A stretch of DNA of 64,000 nucleotides from an uncultured Opitutia bacterium (GTDB taxonomy: Bacteria; Verrucomicrobiota; Verrucomicrobiia; Opitutales; Opitutaceae). The notes beneath the pieces were generated by a model. That model worked only from the letters and a program-made list of their open reading frames with translations. It was not told the origin of the DNA and searched no databases. The stretch covers positions 1-64,000 of the forward strand of contig CAIPAH010000021.1 in assembly GCA_903862955.1 (NCBI GenBank). Direction: 5' to 3'. Made by a program: the position numbers and the translations under genes. Shown piece after piece: positions 51,635 to 61,247 of the stretch. Numbering within the stretch: the first letter of the stretch is position 1; every line of letters starts with the position of its first letter.

Positions 51635-52521
51635 CGAAGCCGGCGGAACTGGTGCCGGTCAAATTCGGCGACTACCTCGAGCTGACCAAGCCCCGGCTGA
51701 GCCTGCTCTCGGTTTTCACCGTGCTGGTCGCGTATGTCGCGGCCCGGCCCGCGCCCGAAGCGCTGCGCACCGCGCTGCTGATCGTGGGCACCGTGCTGGC
51801 CGCAGGCGGCGTGGCGGCGCTGAACCAGTGGATGGAAGTCGACGTCGACGCGCGCATGCAACGCACCTCCGACCGGCCGATTCCCGCGGGCAAGGTGCCG
51901 GACGGCTCCGCCTTCGTGATGGGCATGCTGATGTGCATCGCCGCGCTCTTCGTGCTGTTCGCCACCGTCAACCCGCTCTCGGCGCTGTTCACCTTGCTGA
52001 CCATCGTATCCTACCTGTGCTGGTATACCCCGGCAAAACGCTGGTCCCGCTGGTCCACGGAAATCGGGGCGCTCGCGGGGGCCTTTCCGCCGTTGATCGG
52101 CTGGGCGGCCGGCGAGGGTCGCATCACGGCGCTGGGGTGGATCCTGTTCGGGATGCTGTTCTTCTGGCAAATCCCGCACTTCATGGCCGTGGCTTGGATT
52201 TACCGGAAAGATTACTCGCTGGTGCAGTTTCCCATGCTGCCCGTCCGGGACGAATCCGGCGTCTGGGTTTCCCTCTGGTCGCTCGTCTGCACGGCCGCGC
52301 TCGTGGCGGTCAGCCTGCTGCCGGTGGCCTGGCACCTCACGAGCAAGGTCTATGGCGTGGCCGCCGTCGTGGGCGGGATCTTTTTCCTCTGGCGGGCCAG
52401 CCGTTTCCTGCGGGCCGACGGCCGTGACCTCGCCGCCCGAAAGCTTTTCCTCGCCTCCATCACCTACCTTCCGCTGCTGCTCATCGTCCTCGTGATCGAC
52501 CGGCTGCTTTTCGTCTCATGA
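51631..52521 (+). CDS. ctaB: Protohaem IX farnesyltransferase
   Basis: CtaB (CyoE) adds a farnesyl group to haem B to make haem O. The 296-residue UbiA-family protein has the diphosphate-binding motif LNQWMEVDVDARMQRTSDRP near residues 64-84 and a second acidic loop, AWIYRKDY. It lies between ctaA and the DUF420 gene with four-base overlaps at both ends. Confidence 0.93.
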   Translation: MTKPAELVPVKFGDYLELTKPRLSLLSVFTVLVAYVAARPAPEALRTALLIVGTVLAAGGVAALNQWMEVDVDARMQRTSDRPIPAGKVPDGSAFVMGMLMCIAALFVLFATVNPLSALFTLLTIVSYLCWYTPAKRWSRWSTEIGALAGAFPPLIGWAAGEGRITALGWILFGMLFFWQIPHFMAVAWIYRKDYSLVQFPMLPVRDESGVWVSLWSLVCTAALVAVSLLPVAWHLTSKVYGVAAVVGGIFFLWRASRFLRADGRDLAARKLFLASITYLPLLLIVLVIDRLLFVS

Positions 52522-52952
52522 CCATCCGCGACATTCCCGCCCTCAATGCCACGCTGAACGGCCTCGCGACCGTGCTGATCACCGCGGGATTCATCCTGAT
52601 CAAAACCGGCCGCAAGGACGCCCACCGCCGGGTCATGACGACCGCGATGGTTGTATCCGCATTGTTTCTCGTGGGTTACGTGACACACAAGGTTCTTATC
52701 CATGGCGTGCACACGCCGTTCGGCGGGACTGGGCTGCTCCGCATGGTCTACTATGTGATGCTCACCTCGCACATCATTCTCGCGATGAGCATCGCCTTCC
52801 TTGTGCCGCGAACCTTCCTCTTCGCGCTCCAAGGCAACTTCGAGCGGCACAAGGCCTGGGCGAAATGGACATTCCCGATCTGGTATTACGTTTCGGTCAC
52901 CGGCGTCCTGGTCTATTTTTCGCTCTACCAGTGGTGGCCGGCGGCGCGTTAA
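52518..52952 (+). CDS. DUF420 membrane protein
   Basis: The 144-residue protein has four membrane helices and DUF420 features: LNATLNGLATVLITAGFILI, RKDAHRRVMT, VTHKVLIHG and YYVMLTSHIILA with conserved histidines. DUF420 proteins (CtaM-like) are found in cytochrome oxidase clusters and are needed for oxidase assembly in some bacteria. Confidence 0.88.
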   Translation: MTIRDIPALNATLNGLATVLITAGFILIKTGRKDAHRRVMTTAMVVSALFLVGYVTHKVLIHGVHTPFGGTGLLRMVYYVMLTSHIILAMSIAFLVPRTFLFALQGNFERHKAWAKWTFPIWYYVSVTGVLVYFSLYQWWPAAR

Positions 52953-53117
52953 CGCGCCGAACGCTTAATGGTCAACGTTTAACGCTGAACACCCAACGCC
53001 GGAAAAAGAAAACCGCGCCGGATGCAAATCACGGCGCGGCTACAAAAGCATTCGGCATTTCGCCCGTTCCGATTTCGAACGTAAGCGTTAAAAGTTGAAC
53101 GTTTAGTGTTGAGCGTT
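52951..53117. repeat. AACGTTTAACGCTGAAC inverted repeats
   Basis: TGGTCAACGTTTAACGCTGA near 52962 and GCGTTAAAAGTTGAACGTTT near 53085 are partial inverted copies, with GCG-rich matter between. The element separates convergent DUF420 and cupredoxin genes. Confidence 0.6.
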
Positions 53118-53137
53118 CCGGCCTGGCGCCCGGCCGG

Positions 53138-53626
53138 TTACCTGACCGTCAGGACGCCCTTCATGCCGACCTGGAAGTGCGCCGGGTAGCTGCACAGATA
53201 CGGGTAGTCGCCGGGGGTCGTCGGGGCGGTGAAAGTGACCTCGCCGGACTTGCGGGGCCCCAGCAGTTCGATGTGCGCCAGCACCTCGCCAGCCAGATCC
53301 TTCGGGAAGAACTCGGTGTCCTTGGCCAGCGCGGCGGCCTTGTCGAAGGCTTCCACGTCCGAGCCCGCTTTCAGGAGGATCCAGTTGTGGCCCATGACTT
53401 CCTTCGGCTGCGTGCCGATGTTGGTGAGGACGACCGTGATCTGCTCGCCGGGCTTGGCCGAGATCGAGTTGAGGCTGTATTTCATGTTGTCGCCGGCCGT
53501 GATTTCCACGGTGCGCGGGCCGGCCGGGGCGGCGGCGGCGGTGGACGAGGTGTCCTTCTGGCCGCAGCCGGAAGTGACGAGGGCAATCAAGGCGGAGGCG
53601 AAAAGCAGGCGAAGGTTCAGGTTCAT
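53138..53626 (-). CDS. Azurin-like cupredoxin lipoprotein
   Basis: The 162-residue protein has a lipobox (IALVTSGC) and one cupredoxin domain. Type 1 copper ligands are the histidine in VMGHNW, then the cysteine, histidine and methionine in LCSYPAHFQVGMKG. It probably donates electrons to, or carries electrons for, the adjacent oxidase in the periplasm. It is divergent from coxB. Confidence 0.9.
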   Translation of the reverse strand: MNLNLRLLFASALIALVTSGCGQKDTSSTAAAAPAGPRTVEITAGDNMKYSLNSISAKPGEQITVVLTNIGTQPKEVMGHNWILLKAGSDVEAFDKAAALAKDTEFFPKDLAGEVLAHIELLGPRKSGEVTFTAPTTPGDYPYLCSYPAHFQVGMKGVLTVR

Positions 53627-53854
53627 GGCCGCGAAACGTCGCCCAAGCTTTTTCCGGATGCAACCGCCATTCGAATAAATGGCGCGGCTAATGCTCCCGT
53701 CATTCCAATTAATAGCTTAAAACAGGGGGTTGCCCGGCCGGGTCGCGAATGACAGAAGTTGAAGGATTATTGCTTGAAATGGCCTGACGTTCGCGAAGTC
53801 TCTTTCGATTGGCGCCCATCACTTGCCCATCCTCCTCTTCCTCCGACTGAACAC
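53627..53854. promoter_or_regulatory. Divergent promoter region, cupredoxin and coxB
   Basis: This 228-base gap must drive the cupredoxin leftward and the cox operon rightward. It is more AT-rich in its middle (TCCAATTAATAGCTTAAAAC), and has a short dyad CCATTCGAATAAATGG near 53668-53684. No clear sigma-70 pair could be fixed. Confidence 0.4.
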
Positions 53855-55108
53855 ATGCGTTTGATCTCCTCTCCCTCCACCCTCGCCCGCTGGGTCCGTG
53901 CGGCGCTCGCGCTCGGTGGCCTCGCCCTGCTGACCGGCTGTGATCTGAATTTCTGGACCATGAAGGGCCACCAGTCGACGATCGACGTGGACGGCCCGGT
54001 CGCCAAGGCCCAGCTGCACGTGTTTTACGTCACCTGCTGGGTGACTTTGGTCATTTTTCTCATCGTCGGCAGCGTCCTGGCCTACGCGATTTTGAAATTC
54101 CGCGCCCGCACCGACGCCGACGAGCACGCCGAGCCGCCCGAACAGGGCCATGGCAATCCGCTCATCGAGCTGGGTCTGATCGGTGCCTCCGTGCTGGCCC
54201 TCGTGATCATTGCCATCCCCACGATCGAGGCCATCGGTTACACCTATGACGTGCCGGCCGAGGACAAGGCCACCGCGTTCGAGGTCAACGCCACGGCCTA
54301 CCAGTGGTGGTTCAAGTTTGAGTATCCGTCCGAGCAGATCGCCGGGGCCGGCCCGCTGGTGGCCGCCAACGAGCTGGTGATTCCCGTCGGCCGCGCCGTG
54401 CACATCAACCTGCGCGCGATGGACGTCATCCACAGCTTCTGGGTGCCCAAACTCGCCGGCAAGGTGGACATGATTCCCAACCGCGGGAATTTCCTCTGGC
54501 TGAAGGCCGAGACGCCCGGCTACTACTGGGGCCAGTGCGCCGAATACTGCGGCGACTCGCACGCCGTCATGCGTTTCCGCGTGATCGCGCTCGGGCCGAG
54601 AGATTTCAACGAGTGGGTCAACCGCCAGACGGCCCCCGCCCGCGAAGTGGCCAAGGTTGCGGCCGCCGACCAGCCCAAGGCGCAATTCGCGTCCTACCGC
54701 AGCGACTGGAAGCGCAACGAGAAGGGTTGGAGCCCGGAGTTTGAGTTGAACCCGTTCCAAGGCTGGCAGGCCCAGCAGGAACCCGACGCCAATCACGAGA
54801 ATCCCGCGCTGATCGCCCAGGGCCGCGCGCTCTTCCAGTCCAAAACCTGTTTCTCCTGCCACGTCATCCGCGGCCACATGGTCGGCGGCAGCGGGGCCTA
54901 TCCGGACCTCACCCACGTCGGCGCCCGCAGCACCATCGCCGCCGGCCTCCTCGAGAACACGCCGGAGCAGCTCGCGCGCTGGATCTCGCATCCCGACCAG
55001 GTCAAGCCCGGTAACAAGATGTATGCCACCGGCTACATCCCCAACAACATCAAGCTCACGCCCGACGACGTCGCGGCGCTCGTGGCTTATCTCCGCAGCC
55101 TCAAATAA
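53855..55108 (+). CDS. coxB: Cytochrome c oxidase subunit II with fused cytochrome c (caa3 type)
   Basis: This is a 417-residue lipoprotein (lipobox ALLTGC) with two helices, a CuA domain and a C-terminal cytochrome c domain. CuA ligands are the histidine of DVIHSFWVP and the CAEYCGDSHAVM motif. The haem site is CFSCH near residue 330, and the methionine in GNKMYATGYIP is the likely axial ligand. The fusion removes the need for a soluble cytochrome c. The ATG at 53855 was chosen at the signal sequence. Confidence 0.95.
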   Translation: MRLISSPSTLARWVRAALALGGLALLTGCDLNFWTMKGHQSTIDVDGPVAKAQLHVFYVTCWVTLVIFLIVGSVLAYAILKFRARTDADEHAEPPEQGHGNPLIELGLIGASVLALVIIAIPTIEAIGYTYDVPAEDKATAFEVNATAYQWWFKFEYPSEQIAGAGPLVAANELVIPVGRAVHINLRAMDVIHSFWVPKLAGKVDMIPNRGNFLWLKAETPGYYWGQCAEYCGDSHAVMRFRVIALGPRDFNEWVNRQTAPAREVAKVAAADQPKAQFASYRSDWKRNEKGWSPEFELNPFQGWQAQQEPDANHENPALIAQGRALFQSKTCFSCHVIRGHMVGGSGAYPDLTHVGARSTIAAGLLENTPEQLARWISHPDQVKPGNKMYATGYIPNNIKLTPDDVAALVAYLRSLK

Positions 55109-55117
55109 TCCCTCTTC

Positions 55118-57058
55118 ATGGACGCCACCGTCAAAACCCACTTCATCGGCAAAGAGGACAAGGCCCCGGCCAAGCCCTCGTTCGTCCTCTGGCGCCCGAG
55201 CGCCAAAACCGGTCTCATGAGCTGGCTGACCACGGTCGACCACAAGAAGATCGGCTTCCTCTACGGCTCGTTCGCGTTGTTTTTCTTCCTCGTCGGCGGC
55301 GTCGAGGCGCTCCTCATCCGGCTGCAGCTGATGCACCCGAACAACACCCTGCTCACCGCACAGCAATACAACACGCTGTTCACGATGCACGGCACGACGA
55401 TGATCTTCCTCGCCGTCATGCCCCTGGGCGCCGCGTTCTTCAATTTCATCATGCCGCTGCAGATCGGCGCGCGCGACGTGGCTTTTCCCCGCCTGAACGC
55501 CTTCTCGCTTTGGACCTTCGTTGCCGGCGCGATCATCCTCAACATCGGCTGGTTCCTGCCCGACGGCGCGCCTGACGCCGGCTGGTTCGGCTACGCTCCC
55601 CTCACCTCCAAGCTCTACAACCCGACCCATGCGACCGACTTTTGGATCCTCGGCCTGCAGCTGCTCGGCGTGGCCTCCATCGCCGCCGCACTGAACTTCA
55701 TCGTCACCATCATCAACTTGCGCGCGCCGGGCATGACGATGATGCGCCTCCCAGTCTTCACTTGGATGACGCTGATCACGTCGTTCCTCATCATCCTGTC
55801 GTTTCCCGCGATCACCATCGCCCTCGTCGAGGTGATGTTCGACCGGCAGTTCGGCACTAACTTCTTCGAGGTGTCCAACGGCGGCATGCCCATCCTCTGG
55901 CAGCACCTTTTCTGGATCTTCGGCCACCCCGAGGTGTACATCCTCATCCTGCCCGCGATGGGCATCGTCTCCGAGATCCTCCCGACTTTCTCGCGCAAGC
56001 CGCTCTTCGGCTACCCGATCGTGGTCTTCTCGGGCGCGTCCATCGGCTTCCTCGGCTTCACCGTCTGGAGCCACCACATGTTCACGACCGGCATGGGCAC
56101 GGTCGCGACCGCGGCGTTCTCGCTCGCCACCATGGCGATCGCGGTGCCGACCGGCGTGAAGATCTTCAACTGGATCGGCACCCTCTGGGGCGGCCACCTG
56201 AAGATGCGCACGCCGATGATGTTCGCGCTCGGCTTCATCTGGATGTTCATGATCGGCGGCTTCTCCGGCGTCATGCACGCCGCGGCGCCGGCGGACGCCC
56301 AGCAGCAGGACAGCTACTTCGTCATCGCCCACTTCCACTACGTGCTGATCGGCGGCTCCATCTTCGCGCTGCTCGCCGGCATCCACTACTGGTTCCCCCT
56401 GGTGATCGGCCGCCAGGTCAGCGATTTCTGGGGCAAGCTCTCCTTCTGGGTCATCTTCGTCGGCTTCAACGTCACCTTCTTCCCGATGCACTTCCTCGGG
56501 CTGAACGGCATGCCGCGCCGCACGTTCACCTACGACGGCAACATGGGCTGGAACACCGCGAACTACATCGCGACGATCGGCGCCCTGATCCTCGGCGTGG
56601 GCATCGGGCTCTACTTCGCGGTGATGATCTACACCTTCTTCAAGGGCGAGAAGGCCAACCGGGACCACTGGGACGGCCGCACCCTGGAGTGGTCGCTGCC
56701 GAACCCGCCGCCGGAGTACAACTACCGCGTGATCCCGACGATCCACGCCCGCGACGCCTACTGGTACGAGAAGCACCACCGGGAGGAGATCGCCCAGGAG
56801 AACGCCGTGCACGCCCAGGAGGACGAGGCGCATGGCGGCATCCACATGCCATACCAGTCCATCTACCCGCTGGTCGCGAGCTGCGGCGCGCTGCTCGGCG
56901 GCTTCGGCGCCTGCTACCACACGCTGGTGGTGGCGCTGGCCGGCGGCCTCGTGCTGCTTAGCGGCATCTACCTCTGGGCCATGGAAGGCGCGGAGGGCTA
57001 CCACATCCACCTCGACGCCGAGGGCCGGATCGTCGAGGACCCGCACGCCAAGCACTAA
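55118..57058 (+). CDS. coxA: Cytochrome c oxidase subunit I
   Basis: The catalytic subunit (646 residues) carries haem a and the haem a3-CuB centre. Ligands visible are the histidine in TMHGTTMI (haem a), H and Y in FGHPEVYILILPAMG (CuB and the crosslinked tyrosine), WSHHMFTTGM (CuB) and AHFHYVLIGG (both haems). The glutamate in GHPEVY marks an A1-type, D-channel enzyme. The N-terminal and C-terminal extensions are longer than minimal. Confidence 0.97.
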   Translation: MDATVKTHFIGKEDKAPAKPSFVLWRPSAKTGLMSWLTTVDHKKIGFLYGSFALFFFLVGGVEALLIRLQLMHPNNTLLTAQQYNTLFTMHGTTMIFLAVMPLGAAFFNFIMPLQIGARDVAFPRLNAFSLWTFVAGAIILNIGWFLPDGAPDAGWFGYAPLTSKLYNPTHATDFWILGLQLLGVASIAAALNFIVTIINLRAPGMTMMRLPVFTWMTLITSFLIILSFPAITIALVEVMFDRQFGTNFFEVSNGGMPILWQHLFWIFGHPEVYILILPAMGIVSEILPTFSRKPLFGYPIVVFSGASIGFLGFTVWSHHMFTTGMGTVATAAFSLATMAIAVPTGVKIFNWIGTLWGGHLKMRTPMMFALGFIWMFMIGGFSGVMHAAAPADAQQQDSYFVIAHFHYVLIGGSIFALLAGIHYWFPLVIGRQVSDFWGKLSFWVIFVGFNVTFFPMHFLGLNGMPRRTFTYDGNMGWNTANYIATIGALILGVGIGLYFAVMIYTFFKGEKANRDHWDGRTLEWSLPNPPPEYNYRVIPTIHARDAYWYEKHHREEIAQENAVHAQEDEAHGGIHMPYQSIYPLVASCGALLGGFGACYHTLVVALAGGLVLLSGIYLWAMEGAEGYHIHLDAEGRIVEDPHAKH

Positions 57059-57071
57059 CCTTCCCCTCTCC

Positions 57072-57911
57072 ATGAGCAGTCACGCCGGCACCATCGATCA
57101 CCATCACGATCACACGACCACGACGGGCATCCCGAACAAGAAACTCCTCATGTGGGCGTTTCTGGCCTCGGACTGCATGTTCTTCGGCGCCCTGATCTCG
57201 ACGCACCTCATCTACCGGCTGCACCCGCCCCCGGGCACGCCGTCGCCGCGCGAGGTCTTCGACATCCCGCTCACGTCCTTCTCGACGTTCATCCTCCTGA
57301 TGTCGTCGCTGATGATGGCGCTGGCAGTGAACGCGATCCAGAAGGGCAACCTCAAGAGCATGCGGTTCTCGCTGCTCACAACGGTGTTCTTCGGCGCGAT
57401 CTTCCTCGGCTGCCAGGTGTTCGAGTTCACGAACTTCGTGAACGAGAAGCACCTCACCATCACGAACAGCATCCTCGGCACGACCTTCTTCACGCTGACC
57501 GGCACGCACGGCACGCACGTGGCGATCGGCGTGCTGTGGCTGATCATGATGTACGTGCGGTCGTTCAAGCCCGCCGACCCGGCCGCGCACCCCTTCTGGT
57601 TCTTCCGCAACCTGCTGCACGTCGCGATGGTCATCGGCCTGGTGCTGAGCGCCATGTTCACGGTCCTCGCCGTGGTCCACACGGTCCAGACCGGCGGCAC
57701 GGCGGCGGCGTTCGCCAGCCAGCATTTCCTGATCGTCGCGGCGCTGGTCGCCACCCTCGTCGGCACCGTGATCCTCGCGTCGCCGCGCGGCGCGGTGCAG
57801 TTCAGCGAGGCCAACGCCATCGACGTCGAGTCGATGGGCCTCTACTGGCACTTCGTCGACATCGTCTGGATCGTGATCTTCACCGCGGTCTACCTGCTCG
57901 AATACCTCTGA
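57072..57911 (+). CDS. coxC: Cytochrome c oxidase subunit III
   Basis: The 279-residue protein has seven helices of the subunit III family. FTNFVNEKHLTI, TGTHGTHVAIGVLWL and the last-helix LYWHFVDIVWIVIF are the family signatures. The N-terminus is histidine-rich (IDHHHDHTTT). It starts 13 bases after coxA. Confidence 0.95.
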   Translation: MSSHAGTIDHHHDHTTTTGIPNKKLLMWAFLASDCMFFGALISTHLIYRLHPPPGTPSPREVFDIPLTSFSTFILLMSSLMMALAVNAIQKGNLKSMRFSLLTTVFFGAIFLGCQVFEFTNFVNEKHLTITNSILGTTFFTLTGTHGTHVAIGVLWLIMMYVRSFKPADPAAHPFWFFRNLLHVAMVIGLVLSAMFTVLAVVHTVQTGGTAAAFASQHFLIVAALVATLVGTVILASPRGAVQFSEANAIDVESMGLYWHFVDIVWIVIFTAVYLLEYL

Positions 57912-57918
57912 TCCCACC

Positions 57919-58284
57919 ATGAGCGACTCCCACGCTTCCGCCTCCGGCCATGTGGCCGAGGAAAACAAGTTCCAGATCTATGTCCGGATCGCGATGCTCC
58001 TCGCGGTCATCACCGGCATCGAGATCGCCGTCATCGGCCTGCCCTTCACCAAGTGGCTGCTCGTCGGCACGCTGGTCATCCTCTCCGCCGTGAAGTTCCT
58101 CTACGTCATCTTCTACTTCATGCACCTGCGGTGGGACAAGGCGTTCTGCACGATCCTGTTCTTCATCGGCCTGGTCATTGCCGGCGCGACGATGTGGGCG
58201 CTGCTCAAGCTGTTCGGCGTGCCGGAGAGCATCCCGCTCACCGTCAGCCTGAACGCGCTGGCGGGCGCCACCGGACTCGCCTGA
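57919..58284 (+). CDS. coxD: Cytochrome c oxidase subunit IV family protein
   Basis: The 121-residue, three-helix protein resembles prokaryotic subunit IV (COX4_pro/CyoD-like): ITGIEIAVIGLPF, VKFLYVIFYFMHLRWDK and a third helix GLVIAGATMWALL. It follows coxC by seven bases and ends the operon just before a terminator. Confidence 0.88.
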   Translation: MSDSHASASGHVAEENKFQIYVRIAMLLAVITGIEIAVIGLPFTKWLLVGTLVILSAVKFLYVIFYFMHLRWDKAFCTILFFIGLVIAGATMWALLKLFGVPESIPLTVSLNALAGATGLA

Positions 58285-58313
58285 GCCGGCCTCCTCCCTT
58301 CCTTCGCAGGTTG

Positions 58314-58343
58314 ACGGCGGCCCCCCGGCCGCCGTTTTCTTTT
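58314..58343 (+). terminator. Rho-independent terminator after coxD
   Basis: The stem ACGGCGGCC/GGCCGCCGT (58314-58322 and 58327-58335) has a CCCC loop and a TTTCTTTT tail. It lies 30 bases after coxD, and the ctaG start at 58349 follows at once, so ctaG may depend on read-through or its own promoter. Confidence 0.85.
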
Positions 58344-58348
58344 GCCCC

Positions 58349-59134
58349 ATGATCGACTGGCGCCACTGGCACAACGAACCCTACCTGGTGGGCGGGCTGG
58401 TGCTGCTGGGCTGGCTCTGGGCGATCGCCGCGGGGCCGCTCCGCGCCCGCCTGGCGCCCGGCGCGCCCTACCCGCGCCGGGAGGCCTGGTTCTACTATTC
58501 CGCGCTGCTGCTGTTCTACCTCGCGGTGGGCTCGCCGCTGGACCAGGTCGGGGAGCGCTACCTTTTCAGCGCGCACATGTTCCAGCACCAGCTGCTGATG
58601 TATCCCGTGCCCGTGCTGTTCCTGCTCGGACTCACGCCCTGGATGGTGGACCCCCTGATCGACCGCCCTGGCCTGCGGCGGCCGCTCGGCTGGCTGCTCA
58701 GCCCGCTCGGCTGCGGCACCCTCGCCACCCTCGTCATCGGGATCTGGCACGCCCCGTCGCTCTACGAATGGGCGCTGGAGGACAAGGTCGTGCACGTGTT
58801 CGAGCACCTGTGCTTCTTCGCCGCCTCGGTCGTGTTCTGGTGGCCGCTGCTGAGCCCCTCGCGGGCCTGTCCCCGCGCCAGCTACGGCGGCCAGATGCTC
58901 TACCTGTTCTGCCTCGAGGTGACGATGACCCCGGTGTTCGCCTACATCACCTTCTCGCCCGACCTCCTCTACCCGACCTACGAGTACGCGCCGCGGCTGC
59001 TGGCAAACTTCAGCGCGGCGGACGACCAGCTGCTGGCGGGCGTGATGATGAAGATCGTGAGCATGCTGGTCTCGATCCTCGCCTTCGGCGTGAGCTTCTT
59101 CCGCTGGAGCCGGACGAACCGCGACGAGGCCTAG
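58349..59134 (+). CDS. ctaG: Cytochrome c oxidase assembly protein CtaG (caa3 type)
   Basis: The 261-residue protein has seven helices and belongs to the Caa3_CtaG family, needed for active caa3 oxidase, probably for copper insertion. Family segments include FSAHMFQHQLLMYPVPVLFLL, GIWHAPSLYEWAL and VFEHLCFFAASVVFWWPLL. The LMYPV to LTPWM region and histidine positions match the family. Confidence 0.9.
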   Translation: MIDWRHWHNEPYLVGGLVLLGWLWAIAAGPLRARLAPGAPYPRREAWFYYSALLLFYLAVGSPLDQVGERYLFSAHMFQHQLLMYPVPVLFLLGLTPWMVDPLIDRPGLRRPLGWLLSPLGCGTLATLVIGIWHAPSLYEWALEDKVVHVFEHLCFFAASVVFWWPLLSPSRACPRASYGGQMLYLFCLEVTMTPVFAYITFSPDLLYPTYEYAPRLLANFSAADDQLLAGVMMKIVSMLVSILAFGVSFFRWSRTNRDEA

Positions 59135-59155
59135 GCCAAGGGCCGTGGTGGGGTT

Positions 59156-59331
59156 GAAGCGCAAAGGCGCGAGGACGCGAAGGGCGATCGCGAAGGTGTG
59201 GCTGGCTCAGCCTGATTTTTCCCGCGGATGGCGCGGATGGACGCGGATGCGATCCGGAGGTGGTTTCCTGTCCTGGCCTGAGTCGTCCTTTGCGGATCGC
59301 CCTTCGCGGCTTGGCGTCTTTGCGATAAAAA
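59156..59331. repeat. Large palindrome, CGCAAAGGCGCGAGGACG family (copy 3)
   Basis: AAGCGCAAAGGCGCGAGGAC and its continuation to 59195 are inverted at about 59288-59330 (CGCGGCTTGGCGTCTTTGCG). The loop contains tandem CGCGGATGG units (59223-59250), a different module. It separates the convergent ctaG and cysK genes. Confidence 0.8.
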
Positions 59332-59357
59332 AGCCCACCCCGCGAACGGGATGGGCT
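59326..59357 (-). terminator. Rho-independent terminator for cysK
   Basis: Read on the minus strand, the stem AGCCCATCCCG/CGGGGTGGGCT has a TTCG tetraloop and a six-T tail. It is 59 bases downstream of the cysK stop. The tail abuts the palindrome at 59156-59331. Confidence 0.9.
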
Positions 59358-59415
59358 GAGTGGTGGCGGGCGCGCCCGGCTTTCAACTCTCAACCTTCAA
59401 CTTTCAACTCCGCCC

Positions 59416-60393
59416 TCACGCCTTCGGCAGCAGGTCGTCGAGCGAGTCGCTCTCGGGGCTGACGTCGGCGAAGAGCCAGGTCGAGAGGTAGCGCTCGCTG
59501 CTCGACGGGATGATGGCGACGATCTGCTTGCCCTTGTTCTCGGGACGCTTGGACAGCTGGATCGCGGCCCAGACGGCGGCGCCGGAGGAGATGCCGATCG
59601 GGATGCCGTCGAGCTGGTTGACCTGCTTGGACAGCGGGCCGGAATCGGCCTCCTTCACGCGGATAATCTCGTCGTAGATCTTGGTGTTGAGCACGGCCGG
59701 GACGAAGCCCGCGCCGAGGCCCTGGAGCTTGTGCGGGCCGGGCGAGCCGCCGGAGAGGACCGGGGAGGCGTCGGGCTCGAGCGCGATGATCTTGATGCCC
59801 GGCTTCTTGGCCTTCAGTACCTCGCCGACACCGGTGATGGTGCCGCCGGTGCCGATGCCGGAAACGACGATGTCCACCTTGCCGTCAGTGTCGCGCCAGA
59901 TCTCCTCCGCGGTCGTGCGGCGGTGGATGGCGGGGTTCGCGGGATTGGCGAACTGCTGCAGGATGACGCTGTTCGGGATGCGGGCCTGCAGTTCCTCGGC
60001 CTTGGCGATCGCGCCCTTCATGCCCTTTGGGCCCTCGGTGAGGACCAGGCGGGCACCGAGGATCTTGAGGAGCTTGCGGCGCTCCGTGCTCATCGTCTCG
60101 GGCATGGTGAGGATGAGCTTGAGGCCCTTGGCGGCGGCGACGAACGCCAGCGCGATGCCGGTGTTGCCGCTGGTGGGCTCGATCAGGACGGTGGTGCTGT
60201 TGATTTTTCCGCTCTTCAGGGCGTCGTCGATCATGGCGAACCCGATGCGGTCCTTGACGCTCGAGAGCGGGTTGAAGAACTCGAGCTTGAGGAGGATCTC
60301 CGCCTGCGCCCCGTGGGCGGCGGCGGTGCGGTTGAGTCGGACCAGGGGCGTGTTGCCGATGGTCTCGGTGATGTCATTGTGGATTCTGGCCAT
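59416..60393 (-). CDS. cysK: Cysteine synthase (O-acetylserine sulfhydrylase)
   Basis: CysK makes cysteine from O-acetylserine and sulfide. The 325-residue PLP enzyme has the lysine in [16 protein letters not shown], the substrate loop [10 protein letters not shown], the phosphate cradle [16 protein letters not shown] and the SGAAVWAA segment. It is downstream of the sulfonate-type ABC genes on the same strand and ends in a strong terminator. Confidence 0.96.
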   Translation of the reverse strand: MARIHNDITETIGNTPLVRLNRTAAAHGAQAEILLKLEFFNPLSSVKDRIGFAMIDDALKSGKINSTTVLIEPTSGNTGIALAFVAAAKGLKLILTMPETMSTERRKLLKILGARLVLTEGPKGMKGAIAKAEELQARIPNSVILQQFANPANPAIHRRTTAEEIWRDTDGKVDIVVSGIGTGGTITGVGEVLKAKKPGIKIIALEPDASPVLSGGSPGPHKLQGLGAGFVPAVLNTKIYDEIIRVKEADSGPLSKQVNQLDGIPIGISSGAAVWAAIQLSKRPENKGKQIVAIIPSSSERYLSTWLFADVSPESDSLDDLLPKA

Positions 60394-60482
60394 GGTGATT
60401 CAGGGTTTGGGTTCGATAAAAGGGGTGGTGGAAGTGGATGGCTTTGTGGGGACGAGGCAAACGCCGGCTCCGTCTTATTGGG

Positions 60483-61247
60483 CTATTTCTCGGTGCCCCA
60501 GCGGCGGTGGAGGAATTTTTCCCACGGGGAAAAGAGGATTTTATCCGCCAGCAGGCCGATCACGATGATGACCAGCATGATCCCGATGACCTGCTCCATG
60601 GCGTTGAGCTCGCGGCCGTAATGCAGCAGGTTGCCGAGGCCGAAGCCGCTCAGGATGGTCACGTAGATCTCCGCCGCCATCAGCGAGCGCCAGGCGAAGG
60701 CCCAACCCTGCTTCATGCCGCTGACGATGAACGGGAGTGACGCAGGCAGCATCACCTTGAGCCACACGTGCAGGCCGGACGAGCCCATGGTGCGGGCGGC
60801 CCGGGCATAGATCGGCGGGACATTTCGGACGCCGTTGTCGGTCGCGATGATCATGGACCAGAGGGTGCCCATCACGACGACGAAGAACATCGCCATCTCG
60901 CTCTGGCCGAACCAGAGCAGGGCCAGCGGGACCCAGCACACGCTCGGGAGCGTCTGCAGCCCGAGTGCCACGAGGCCGAGGGTGTCGCTGACCACGCGGA
61001 ACCGCGCGGTGAGCAGGCCCAGCGGCAGTCCGAGCACGATGCCGAACACATAGCCGAGCAGCAGCCGCCGCAGCGTCACCAGCGTCGCGTCCCACAGCGT
61101 GCCGTCCATGACCGCCTCGCCGAGGTAGCGCGCCACGCTGAGCGGCGACGGCACCAGGACCGGCGACCAGATCCGCAGGCGGAACAGGATTTCCCAGCCC
61201 ACCACGACGAGCAGGAAGAAGAGCAGGACGCGGAGCGTGCGGTTCAT
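60483..61247 (-). CDS. ABC importer permease (SsuC/TauC/NrtB type)
   Basis: The 254-residue protein has six helices and the EAA loop (AARTMGSSGLHVWLKVMLPA) that contacts the ATPase. Family members import aliphatic sulfonates, taurine or nitrate. The ATG at 61247 overlaps the ATPase gene by four bases. A role in sulfur uptake is suggested by cysK and the Rrf2 gene. Confidence 0.9.
   Translation of the reverse strand: MNRTLRVLLFFLLVVVGWEILFRLRIWSPVLVPSPLSVARYLGEAVMDGTLWDATLVTLRRLLLGYVFGIVLGLPLGLLTARFRVVSDTLGLVALGLQTLPSVCWVPLALLWFGQSEMAMFFVVVMGTLWSMIIATDNGVRNVPPIYARAARTMGSSGLHVWLKVMLPASLPFIVSGMKQGWAFAWRSLMAAEIYVTILSGFGLGNLLHYGRELNAMEQVIGIMLVIIVIGLLADKILFSPWEKFLHRRWGTEK

Noticed and set aside
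53819-57073. A minus-strand open frame of about 1080 codons opposite coxB and coxA
   Set aside because: Its translation is rich in His, Asp, Arg and Gly without recognisable folds, as expected from the antisense of GC-rich genes. The plus strand encodes unmistakable oxidase subunits.
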